A DNA stretch of 64,000 nt, from the NCBI RefSeq assembly GCF_010183535.1, contig NC_071332.1, positions 8,184,001 through 8,248,000 on the forward strand, written 5' to 3'. This DNA comes from Caenorhabditis remanei (Eukaryota > Nematoda > Chromadorea > Rhabditida > Rhabditidae). The notes beneath the pieces are model-generated. The model did no database searches. It saw only the letters and a program-made list of their open reading frames with translations, and was not told the DNA's origin. The translations under genes and the position numbers were made by a program. This document shows, one piece after another, positions 37,922 to 49,097 of the stretch. Position 1 is the first letter of the stretch. Every line of letters begins with the position of its first letter.

Positions 37922-40854
37922 ATGGATCCGCCTCCGGGAAGAGTAGGCAGAACTAGACATCTATCAATAGCTGAAGAAGAATCTGAAAACTATCTGGATA
38001 ACTTCTACAATCAAAGAGAAAAACGGCGTGTTAGTTTCGTGCAACGTGGTGCTATGAATCAGGTATAATTCTCCATGTTCCTGCCCGATTACCGAAATAC
38101 ACTTCCAGGTAGAATTTGATGAAAAATTCGATTATAGCAAGCCACATCAGGAGAATGAAGTGAAGAGACAAGCGAAGAAGTTTGCTGGAAGATTCTGTAT
38201 TCCATTTTCTTCCTGTTTCGCATTCAAATTATTCATTTTTGATTTGATTCCAATTTTGAAGTGGCTTCCAGAATATAATTGGAAAAGTGATTTGACTAAA
38301 GATTTCATCGGAGGAATCACAGTTGGAGTGATGCAAATTCCACAAGGTTGGTTTCAGATGAGTTACAGTTTATCATCTCTGAATTTCAGGAATTGCCTAT
38401 GCTCTTCTCGCAAGACAACCAGCTATCAATGGACTCTATGCATCACTTTTCCCACCTCTGATATACATGTTTTTTGGAACTTCCAGGCATTCAAGTCTCG
38501 GTAAACTTCTTTTTGGCAGGATGTTGATTCGAAAAACAGGAAATTTATTCAGGAACTTTCGCTGTCGTTTCCCTCATGACTGGTATGTCCGTTGAGAAGT
38601 TAACTAAACCGCCGGAAGAGGATGCCGCTTGGAATTCAACGGATATCACCGACTACCCAACACCGACAGAAGTATCATGTGCAATTGCATTCACAATGGG
38701 ATTGATATTTGTGAGTTCAAAACTATTCAGAAAAATGCGAGGGGCACTAGAATGTAGTGACGATCATTTTTGATGACGTGTGTAGAAAAATTCCGGAGTT
38801 CGACGTTCGTAAGCTCTCGATAAACCCCTCTAATCTGTGTTCATGGCGATTAATTCGAAATGCTTTTACATACATTCTAACAAATTTACATAACCATCTG
38901 AAATTGAACTCGTTCCAGCTCATAACGGGTATTCTTCGATTACAAATCTTGACAACGTATCTTTCGGATCAACTTATTGCTGGATTCACGGTTGGAGCAG
39001 CTATTCACGTTCTAGTTTCTCAACTGAAGACCATCTTTGGAATCCGTGGATTGAAGCGATACAGTGGAGTTGGATATCTATTCCGACAATTATACGACTT
39101 AGTCTTGGCGATTGGTCAAGTGAACTATGTCAGTCTCGGAATTTCTGCTACCTCAATAATCATCTTGATTTGCGGAAAGTTCCTGAACCCAATATTTATG
39201 AGAAAGATAAAACACAACATCCCGATTCCATTTGAACTTCTCGTTGTCATTCTGTCAACTATTTTCGTTTATGTAACTGGAGTTAACACCACGAACGCTG
39301 TTCAAGTTGTCAACGAAATTCCATCTGGAATCCCGGAAGTTTCACTTCCTCGATTTTCTTTAATCCCTCAAGTATTTGCCGATGCTGGCGGTATTGCTTT
39401 CGTCAGTGCTGCCATGTGGCTATCTTTCAGTAAAACACTTGCGAAGAGTGAGGAATATCAATTGGATTCAGGACAGGTCTCATTTATAATTTAATCTGTT
39501 TACTCATTATTTTCATTTCAGGAATTCTTTGCCCTCGCCGTGTCAAGTATGGGTTCTAGTTTTATTCCAACTGTTCCAATTTCATGTTCTCTGAGTAGAA
39601 CTATGGTTGCTTACAATGCTGGAGTCACTACACAATTATCAATTTTATTCTCATCGACTCTTGTCTTTTTGGTTGTTTTCTTCCTGGGTAGTTTATTGGA
39701 AACTTTACCAATGGTAAGTTGTATTAATTTGTTTTAAAATTATTAGCAATACTCATTCAGGCTGCCTTATCTGCAATTATTTGCGTTGCATTGTGGGGAA
39801 TGTTGGAAAAGTTCAAAACCCTTCCAGAACTTTATAGAAACTCAAAAATAGATTTGGTATGCTCAACATAGGTGTTTCGACTTTCATACTTTTTATACTT
39901 TCAGGCAATTTGGATTTTTACATTTGTTGCTACAATCATATTAGATGTAACACTGGGATTGATTGTTTCCGTCGGCTTCGCTCTGCTTACAACAATATTT
40001 CGAGAACAATTGTAGGTTTATAGTGAACTTTTTAGTTTTGAATTTATCAGCTTTCAGTCCGAAATGGCATATTCTGGCAATGGTGAAGGGAACTTATGAC
40101 TTCCGTGATTGTGAAAGATATGGACAAGCAGTGTACTTCAAAGGAATTTGTGTATTCCGATTCGATTCACCGTTACTGTATTATAATGTTGAACGGTAAG
40201 AAATGCTCATGAAAGTGTCTAAAATAAAACGAAGTTTTTCAGATTCAAAAGTTCGGCTCACAAAGCATATCTGGATTGGCAGAAATCTCATGAATTTTAT
40301 GTGCTCTCAGAGGAAAGAAATACAATTTGGCAATCAAGAATTGATGAAATAGATGAGGACAACTTGGTAACTTTTCAATCTGTAGATCTAAATTTTCAAA
40401 TCTTGTTAAGACTCCCACGACTATGAACACCCAAGCGCCTGACATTATTTCCCGGCATTTCGTTATCGACTGTTCCGCATTTACTGTCATTGACTTGATG
40501 GGTGTTAATGCACTGAAAGAGGTACACATCTATTTGCTGGTCTTGTTTGAAAAATTGAGTTTTCAGGTTTTCTCTGACATGAGAAAACGACGTATTTTGG
40601 TGTATTTTGCAAATGCGAAAGCTCCCGTTCGTGAGATGTTCGCTAGATGCAACTTCTATAAAAAGGTGCCGAAAGAGAACTTTTATCCAACTATGCGTGA
40701 CGCTACAAGTATTGCAAGACAGAGACAAATGGAGTGAGCTTATTTAGAAGACCTTATGTAAAATCTGTTGATTTTCAGACTAGGATTCAAGGACACTGAA
40801 TACGTTCCGGATAAAGACAACATCGTCGACATTCTAAGTTCTCATCCATATTGA
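37922..40854 (+). CDS. sulp-4: SLC26-type anion transporter, SULP family (first copy)
   Basis: Thirteen exons give 738 residues: 37922-38062, 38109-38346, 38390-38500, 38553-38710, 38919-39476, 39522-39713, 39761-39856, 39905-40011, 40058-40195, 40243-40366, 40411-40521, 40567-40733, 40779-40854. Sulfate/anion permease marks are [58 protein letters not shown] and [20 protein letters not shown] cytoplasmic STAS domain ends the protein ([31 protein letters not shown]). SULP proteins exchange sulfate, chloride or bicarbonate across plasma membranes of excretory and epithelial cells. The N-terminal 70 residues are polar and cytoplasmic. A TTTCAG acceptor ends eight bases before the ATG. The symbol is given by order: in C. 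elegans sulp-4, sulp-5, sodh-1 and sodh-2 lie together; sulp-4 and sulp-5 could be swapped. Confidence 0.9.
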
Positions 40855-41734
40855 ACGAGTTATTTATTTATTGATTATGCTCAGAAACACGAGTTAGATA
40901 CTTGCTTTAATTATTCGAATTACAAATCTTGAAAACAAATTCAACAAATTTGCATTGTATCGGGATAAATGAAGCTTTTTATCTGTTATTTGTTTGAATC
41001 TCAAAATTAAACATCATTATACAAATTGGAGAGTTGAGAATTAAAAGCACAAAAGATCACGTTCGGGAACAGAAAGAAGGAACGTCAATCTATCACACTG
41101 GTGGCCATTTCCTTTCTATAATTCCCACCCTCACTCTCAAAATTTTCAGAGATTATACAAATGCACGTGTCACTTTTTATGTGCTGAAAAGTATTGCGAT
41201 CTTCGTGAACTGTGATGTAACTCCTCCCATGTTTCAATACGGTCACGATATGCTCTCTCCTTCCAACGTACTATTTCACGATTTCTGATTTGCATAAGTC
41301 TGGAAAAGAGAATAAAAAGAGACCCGGAGTGGAGACGGACGTATTCTACTCTTTCTGTCTTCTGTTTCAGAGAGGGTTTCCACTTTTTGTGAAGGGATTT
41401 TTGATGGTGGCAGATGAGAGGGTGTACTGTAGGAGCTGTACGGGGAGAAAGAAAGAGCGTTGGTCTCATTAGAAATCATTGATACTTCAATTATTTCTTC
41501 TCAAAGTGACCTTGTTTCAGAGATGACAATTATCACCTTTTCAAACTTACATCAAACATCTGCGCTCACTGAGGTTGAGAATTTGATCAGTCTTATAAGT
41601 GCAAGAATTCTAGAATTACAGTATTCTAGGATACAGAGCAGGAGCTAGAGAAATTTACAAGATTCTGATCTTTTTGTATATCGCAAGACTTACTTTCATA
41701 ACCTCATTCTTTCTTCTACTAGATTTTCTTTCAG

Positions 41735-44650
41735 ATGGACGAACCAACGACCCCGACAACCCCCACAATGATCCGAGTAGAAGAAGAGGAGTATGATTTG
41801 TTGAGAAGTTTTTATGTCCGAAAAAGAAGAGCGCCAATGAATCAGGTGCGTATAGACAAACAGAAGATGCTTATCTATCTCGAGATGTTTTAGGTTGAAT
41901 TCGACGAGAAATACGGTTACCAAAAAAGGCAGAAAGGAGGTGGAAAGTTCAAAAAGCGGTCGACGAAAGTGGCGAGTAGGTTGGTTATTTTGAAGTTACT
42001 ACTAATGAAATTACGATGATCGTGTTCTTAAAACTGAAGAATATTCTGAAAAGAGAAGTTGACAGATACTATGAACCATTCACTTCTATCTCCAACTTCA
42101 AATCATTCATATTCAATCTATTCCCTATTCTTGAATGGTTGCCAAATTATGATTGGAAGGGAGATCTGACAGCAGATGTTGTTGGTGGGATTACTGTGGG
42201 AGTTTTGCAGATTCCTCAAGGCAAGTATTCATTTTTCGAAAATATATTTTTGAATAGTTTTCAGGAATCGCCTATGCCATCTTGTCTCGTCAAGAACCAA
42301 TCGTTGGACTATACACTTCAATATTTCCAGTTTTCATATACATTTTCTTTGGAACATCCCGACATGCAAGTCTTGGAACATTCGCAGTAGTTGCTTTGAT
42401 GACTGGATTAGCAGTGGAAAGAGAAGCATTTATTCCAACTGATAATCTGAACTCAACTCTCCTTCCTGGAGATGAAACACTTCCATCGCCTATCGAAGTT
42501 TCGTGCGCATTGGTTTTAGGAGTAGGATTGGTCCAGGTCAGACAACTAACTTTTCTATAAAGAATCATAATTTCCCTTCCATTTTCAGTTTTTGATGGGA
42601 GTGTTCCGTTTGCAATTTCTTACAACTTATCTCTCGGATCAACTGATAGCTGGTTTCACAACAGGATCTGCTGTTCATGTTCTTGTTTCTCAATTCAAGG
42701 AACTTTTCGGAATGAGAGGATTAGTGAAACACAGTGGACCTGGCTATCTCGTTAGAGTAATAAAATGATTGCTTCATTAACATGTAACAGTTTTTTTTGT
42801 TTCAGAATGTTTTTGACATAGTGATGAACATGCCAAACGCCAATTGGATGTGTTGTGCTATCTCTTTTGCAACAATTGTACTTCTTCACTGTGGAAAGGA
42901 ATACATTAATCCTGTGGTGAAGAAAAAACTGACTCCCAAATTTTCAGTGCCATGGGAGTTAGTTGCGGTGGGTTGGAATTCTTCAGAGCTGGAAACTGTT
43001 TTTTTCATATTTCAGGTAATTCTCACTACTATTTTCTGTGGAGTCATCAACGCAAATGAATTGTATAATGTGAAGATTGTAAACAAAATTCCGACTGGGT
43101 ATGCATTATCTTTGTTTGTTTTCTTACGAACAAGTGTCATTTCAGCCTCCCAGAATTGTCTTTCCCCCAACCAAGCCTGATTCCTCGTGTGCTACCAGAT
43201 GCTATAAGTATTGCAGTTGTTGTCGTGGCAGTTCATTTATCCCTTTCTAAAATGCTTGCTAAGAAATATCAATACGATTTGGATGCTGGTCAAGAACTCT
43301 ATGCACTTTCATTCACTGCAATCGGAGGAAGCTTCTTCCCTACATTTCCGACATCAATCGGATTGGGAAGAACTATGGTTGGATTGGAATCTGGTGTAAA
43401 AACTCAAATGGCCACTTTATTCTCTTGTCTCTTCGTATTATCTGTCACTTTATATTTTGGACGATTTCTGGAGACACTGCCAATGTGTGTTCTATCTGCA
43501 ATTATTGTCGTTGCGTTGAAGAGTATGTTATGGAAATTGAGAGATTTGCCAGAGCTTTGGAGACTTTCAAAAATTGATTGTGTGAGTTCTAAAGGTCAGA
43601 AAACCCGTACTCATCTGCAATAAGTTTAAATTTCAGTTCATTTGGATGGTCGCATTCTTCGCGACAGTACTTGTTGATGTCTCTGAGGGTCTCATCATTG
43701 CAATTTTCTTCGCACTATTCACAACTATTTTGAGAGAGCAATAGTGAGTTCGTTCAGCTATTATTACAGTACAAATCCAAATTACAGTCCGAAATGGCAT
43801 CTTCTGGCTAACGTGAAAGACACCGACGAGTTCAGAGATACTCAACAATACCAAGAAGTAATATTTCACAAGGGAATTTGCATTTTCCGATTCGATGCTC
43901 CACTTTTGTTCCACAATGTGGAATGGTTAGTTTGCAATAAGTAATTCTGAAATACAGAGATGTTTCAGCTTCAAAAAATGTTTGGAAAAAGCATTCGAAG
44001 AGTGGAAGAAGTCTCCCGAATTCAATGTTGTTCATGAGGAAAAATCTAACAAGGATCGAAAATTCACTTTTGAGGGTATGCACAGAATGGCGCCAGTTAT
44101 CGAACAGGTACTCAAGAGTCATCTCGAAACCTTTACTGATCATTCAAGGGAAACAATTATTATTTTGTTGCGAGGCCCATTTTCAACTTCTCATTTCAGC
44201 CCCTTCACCCGGGACTCCATCGTGATCCGATCCTCTCTCGCCATTTTGTTATTGACTGCTCTGGATTCACTTCTATTGATTTGATGGGTGTCAGTTCACT
44301 GAAAGAAGTATTTTCTGACCTCAGAAGGAAGGGAGTACAAGTTTACTTTGCCAGTACTAAAGGTGACAGTTAATTCAGAGAGATTCCCCACAAATTCAAA
44401 GAAGACATTTTCAGTTCCGGTTCGAGATATGTTTGAGAAGTGTGATTTCTTTGAATTTGTATCGAAAGAGAACTTTTATCCAACATTGAGAGATGCTACT
44501 GGAATTGCCAAATTACGACAGAATGAGTGAGTACCCACGTAATCGAAAAGTTCCAAAGAACGTGATTCCAGATTTGGTTTCATCGACACCACAAGAATTC
44601 CCGAATTCGATGAGATGTCAAATGTCACAACTAACTTACCAAACCACTGA
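41735..44650 (+). CDS. sulp-5: SLC26-type anion transporter, SULP family (second copy)
   Basis: Fourteen exons give 736 residues: 41735-41845, 41894-41979, 42066-42220, 42265-42536, 42589-42756, 42806-42967, 43016-43098, 43146-43581, 43637-43743, 43788-43925, 43969-44107, 44200-44362, 44415-44526, 44572-44650. It is a tandem paralogue of the upstream gene and shares several intron positions: [56 protein letters not shown], then a C-terminal STAS domain (HFVIDCSGFTSIDLMGVSSL, VRDMFEKCDFF). The exon 2/3 join (AS|RYYEPF) was chosen because it aligns with [11 protein letters not shown] of the neighbour. Intron 3 begins with GC instead of GT (42221). TTTTCTTTCAG abuts the ATG, so an SL acceptor is likely; with 880 bp between the genes it may have its own promoter. 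Confidence 0.9.
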
Positions 44651-45775
44651 GAACGAACAAATAATTTTATGAAAAGAATAAAAAATGTTAACTTTTGGTC
44701 GATTCCCTTGTTATCTTCTTGTTCTTCTTACTACCAATCGAATGGGTGTTGCAATGAGTGTGTGTACGTGAGTAGTCAGAAGAATTGAAAATAGAAACAG
44801 ATAGAAAATAATTGGAATCAACAACAATTGCAGAGAAAATGCATCTGTGGTGCAGGAATCAACACTTTTTGATCTGGGATCAAGCCACGGAAATGACAGA
44901 GGTTTCACTAATCGACACAAACAACATTTCAATCAGAACATTGCGACACAAGCAAAAGACGTTAGGTGTTGTATTTTGAAAATCCTAGTTGAGGCGTTTT
45001 CTCTTCAAAAAAGACTCCATTTCCAGGAAGCTTCTTAGTGAGATTCTGTTTGGAATTTTTGAAACTTTGTAAAAATTTGAACAGTTCTAAACCAAGTGAG
45101 CTATCCCATCTCGTTCAGCGCGAGCATGTTGGGAATTTTGAGATACCAAAATTGAAGTGATTCATCCTCCAAAATAACAGAACCAAAAGCCAATTTCCGA
45201 GGTCACACCGAACGTTCTCTGACTTTTACCGCCAACTGTTTGTGTCCTGTCCATCCTCTTTCCTCTTGTATCTTCTCTCCTCTCAAACATTTTTGAAACT
45301 CAATGTGCTCACCACCTGGAAACCACGCGATTATAGAGTAGCAAACAACGTACAGAATTGGAGAGAAAAAGAAGAAACGAGATCAAGGTACTGGCACAAC
45401 AGATATGAAAATTGTGACCTTGGGTGTATTTGCTCCGTGAGAAATGTAGAAAAAATTGAGAGAGATGGGAGCTGGAGACGACAGATAACAGAGCATGAGC
45501 ATTGAACACTTCTGGATAGAAAGTATAATTCTGATGGATGTTATGTCTAATTGTAAATTAAGTAAAGACACAGATTCGATATCGAGGCTGTTTTCAGAAA
45601 AACAGTAAGCCGTTTTATTAGAAAAAAACAAAATGTAACAAAAGAATACTCCTCCTGATTTGTTTCCTATTATTCCAATTTCAATGTGAAATCCAGGTTT
45701 AAATTTTCAGTAAAACTTTCAAGAACTCAAACCAAAACTTCTCAGAACATGGGCAATCTAACTTTTTACAAATTA

Positions 45776-45918
45776 TAGTACCGGCCAAAATGATATCTTT
45801 TTTTTGTTCAGTTAAAACTGTCCAACTTTGAGAACGTGTCATAGTAAAACAATTTTTCCCACAAAGTAAGTTTTTTATGGATCGAAGCAAAAATATGATA
45901 TATTTTTGGCCGGTACTG
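45776..45918. mobile_element. Tc1-like MITE, 143 bp
   Basis: The ends are TAGTACCGGCCAAAATGATA on the left and, reversed, CAGTACCGGCCAAAAATATA on the right. They resemble the Tc1 terminus CAGTGCTGGCCAAAAAGATA. TA dinucleotides flank both ends (45774-45775 and 45919-45920), the target duplication of Tc1/mariner elements. There is no coding capacity. Confidence 0.8.
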
Positions 45919-46716
45919 TATTTCTGGATACTTGATATATTCCTGAACTCGACGTTTATAAAGATGGTCTTCTTCACGTTACCAACTAAGATTCCGCCTA
46001 TCTATGTTTATAATTGCAGTTATTTCATTTATACTTTCCCTCACAATTCAGTGATTCATGAAGTTCGGCCTTTCCGTCAGTAGGACTTCTTCAAACTATC
46101 AGTACATTGGTACTATTCTTCAAAACATGTCTGAAAAACAATTTGATCCATCATATCAATTTCAGCCGTGACATCTGTCAGAATCGACTTTCAGACTGTT
46201 CTTCTATCAATTCGTTTTTAATTTCTCCTCAATTAAATGTGTAACTTATTAAACTCCTCCCTTCTCTTATCAGTACTCATTTTCCGAAACAAACACCATC
46301 AAAGTACGTTCATTGAAACACGTGTGCCCTCACTTTTCTTTTTCAAGAAAAAACAAAAGAGATAGGAGATCCGAGAAGCGACCAAACACGTGGTCTCGTC
46401 AATCTTCTCAAACGACCACACTGCTTTCTCACGAAAAAAGATGATAGGGGACGAAAAAGAAATAATTGACATGAAGACCATTGAACAGTTCCAGATGATA
46501 GATATCAAGTTGTGACGATGTTGTTTCAGATAGCAAACCTAATTTAAAACTTTATTTTTGGAGCAAATACTTGATTTATGGAGCATCGGGAATGAACTTT
46601 AAAATGAATCAATGTTATTCTAGATAGCCGCTTTGAACCATCAAGCAATCTGGGAAGAAATCGAAGTTACTTTTTTATAAAACAGTTATTATCTTTTTGA
46701 TGATTAGAACAATATA

Positions 46717-47057
46717 CAGTAGCGAGCACAAGTGAGTACACTTTTATGTTTTCATGTGTAACTCTACTGAATCATGTCCTTTTTTTGACAGGTAGCCGAA
46801 ATATTCAGCAATAAGAAAATTAGTTTTTTGAAAAAGTTCCATTTTTTTTAATCGATAATCAGTTTTTTCTGATCTGGATCTGAAAATTCAAAAAAAAAGG
46901 TTGTCGACAAAATTAGAAATGGAACTTTTTCAAAATACTTATCTTCTTATTGCTGAATGTTTCGGCTATCTGCCAAAAAAGTTTATGCAAAACGGATAAG
47001 ATTAAGTAAAAGTTACACATGAAAGTATAAAAGTGAACTCACTTATGCTCACTGCAG
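46717..47057. mobile_element. Foldback MITE, about 340 bp, mariner-like
   Basis: CAGTAGCGAGCACAAGTGAG at the left end matches the reversed right end (CAGTGAGCATAAGTGAGT). The pairing extends through TTCATGTGTAACT, GCCGAAA, CAGCAATAAG and TTGAAAAAGTTCCATTTT, so nearly the whole element folds back. TA flanks both ends (46715-46716 and 47058-47059). Arms have diverged by roughly 15 percent, so this is an older copy. Confidence 0.75.
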
Positions 47058-47688
47058 TAATGGTAACAGTTCTCAACGTATTACATCTCTTCCATAGCGT
47101 TTGATTTTTGTAGAAGCCAAGAATTCTTACACTATCTAACATCTCAGTAGATCATGGAGTACTTGACAAGAAATGTTCTGAACATAAATCGACAACAACT
47201 GCAATTACAGACTATTGATTCTCCGAAATCGGGATTTTCTCATAAAATGTTGCAACTAGTAACTTCAAGATGAGAGTTAATTAATTAACTTTATTAACTG
47301 AATAGATAAATCTTGCTACTCAGAAAAAAATAAACTGTTGGGTTTACATCCAATTCACACTGATCAAAAACGGAAAAATAAGCAAAAGTCAGAAAACATT
47401 TTGTAAGTTCTATTCTGGATTTAAACTCCAATAAAAACTTTTTGAACCCAATAATTCTCGTTACCAATAAAATTTGAGACCAAAAAGTGTTGACGACAGA
47501 GTTGGAAGTAGAAATATGCCTGATCATCAGAATGACAGAACCAAAGATCTTGACTCTCTCATTGATTCCTACACTTTATTTCACTATTCATCCGAATTAC
47601 ACTAATCAGGAACTCCTCCTCCACACCACGGCAACGTGTTTTCCACCTGGAGTCCAATGGGTTCAATCTTATATTCTTGACCAATCCA

Positions 47689-47859
47689 CACGTGTTTGCC
47701 GCTGATACAAAGAGTTGATAAGAAAGAGATAGTGTGTTTTCAACAGAGGCCTCTTTACTGATCGTTCTTCGCGCCTTTACACAGTAAGCACGTGTTCAAA
47801 TAGTGCACGCACCCGGGATTCTGCGGGGAAGCTCCGCCTTCCAACGTTGACAACACGTG
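47689..47859 (+). promoter_or_regulatory. Three CACGTG (E-box) palindromes upstream of sodh-1
   Basis: CACGTG occurs at 47689-47694, 47789-47794 and 47854-47859, that is 85-255 bp upstream of the sodh-1 ATG. A TGATAAGA (intestinal GATA type) lies near 47715. Palindromic E-boxes are bound by bHLH factors such as HLH-30 or MXL/MML; which one acts here cannot be told from sequence. Confidence 0.5.
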
Positions 47860-47862
47860 TAG

Positions 47863-47870
47863 TATAAAAG
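47863..47870 (+). promoter_or_regulatory. TATA box of sodh-1
   Basis: TATAAAAG lies 74 bp upstream of the ATG, just downstream of the third E-box. It suits an inducible, strongly expressed gene with a short leader. Confidence 0.65.
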
Positions 47871-47943
47871 AAGAGTCCCCGATCACTGAAACTCACAGCT
47901 TCTGATTCTCAAATCGGAAGCAGTTCTACATTTCCTTCTCAAG

Positions 47944-49097
47944 ATGACCATTGAACTCCCAGCCACCCAACGTGCTCTCGTCTTCGATACCTGGAATGGA
48001 CCACTAGAAGTGAGACAAGTTCCAGTTCCAACTCCAGCTGATGATGAGATCCTTGTCAAAATCGAATATTCTGGAATCTGCCACTCCGATCTTCACGTTT
48101 GGCTTGGAGACTTGAAAGGAATGAGTGTCTGCCCATTGGTTGGAGGACACGAAGGAGCTGGAAGTGTTGTTCAAGTTGGAAAGAATGTTACCGGATGGGA
48201 ACTCGGAGACAAGGCTGGAGTCAAGGTAAGAATTTTATGCCTCCAATTTAGGAATTGAATTTTCAACTGATTCATTTTCAGCTCATGAACTTCAACTGCC
48301 TCAACTGTGAATTCTGTAAGAAGGGACATGAGCCACTCTGCCACCACATCCAAAACTACGGATTCGATCGCTCTGGAACCTTCCAAGAGTACCTCACTAT
48401 CCGTGGAGTCGACGCTGCCAAGATCAATAAAGACACCAATCTCGCTGCCGCTGCTCCGATTCTCTGTGCTGGAGTTACCGTATACAAGGCACTCAAGGAA
48501 TCAAATGTGAAGCCAGGACAGATTGTTGTGCTTACTGGAGCTGGAGGAGGTCTTGGATCTCTTGCTATTCAGTATGCTAATGCTATGGGAATGAGAGTTG
48601 TCGCAATGGATCACGCAAGCAAAGAAGCTCACTGCAAGAATCTTGGAGCCGAGTGGTTTGTCGATGCTTTCGACACTCCAGATATTGTGTCCCACATCAC
48701 AAAACTCACTGAAGGAGGACCACATGGAGTTATCAACTTCGCCGTTGCCAGAAAGCCAATGGAGCAAGCTGTTGAATACGTCAGAAAGCGCGGAACAGTT
48801 GTCTTCGTTGGACTTCCAAAGGACTCAAAGGTAAGAGACTTCAAGTTTTTAAACTAATAATTATTTATCCGATTTCAGGTCACCTTCGATACCACTCCAT
48901 TCATTTTCAACGCTATCACCATCAAAGGATCAATCGTCGGATCTCGTCTTGATGTCGACGAAGCAATGGAATTCGTGACTCGTGGAATCGTCAAGGTCCC
49001 ATTGGAACTCGTCAGACTTGAGGACGTTCCGGCTGTCTACCAAAAGATGATTGACGGAAAGATCACTTCTCGAGCCGTTGTCGACTTCTCCTTGTAA
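47944..49097 (+). CDS. sodh-1: Zinc-dependent alcohol dehydrogenase SODH-1
   Basis: Exons 47944-48225, 48282-48830 and 48879-49097 give 349 residues, the family length. This is a medium-chain alcohol dehydrogenase: catalytic zinc ligands in GICHSDLH and GGHEGAG plus ILCAGVT; structural zinc cysteines in NCLNCEFCKKGHEPLC; NAD-binding glycine motif TGAGGGLGSLAIQYA; hydride-transfer core DKAGVK. It oxidises ethanol and related alcohols with NAD+ in the cytosol. The sequence agrees closely with C. elegans SODH-1 as recalled (WNGPLEVRQVPVP, HVWLGDLK, DATTP-type C-terminus with VTFDTTPFIFNAITIKGS). Codon use is strongly biased to C-ending forms, as in highly expressed genes. The sodh-2 paralogue faces it with the same exon plan. 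Confidence 0.97.

Larger units (their letters stand above)
44651..47943. other. Intergenic region between sulp-5 and sodh-1
   Basis: About 3.3 kb with no coding exon recognised. It contains two hairpin transposon remnants (45776-45918 and 46717-47057) and, in the last 300 bp, the sodh-1 promoter with three CACGTG sites and a TATA box. Open frames at 45242-45509 occur on both strands and look like chance frames. Confidence 0.5.
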
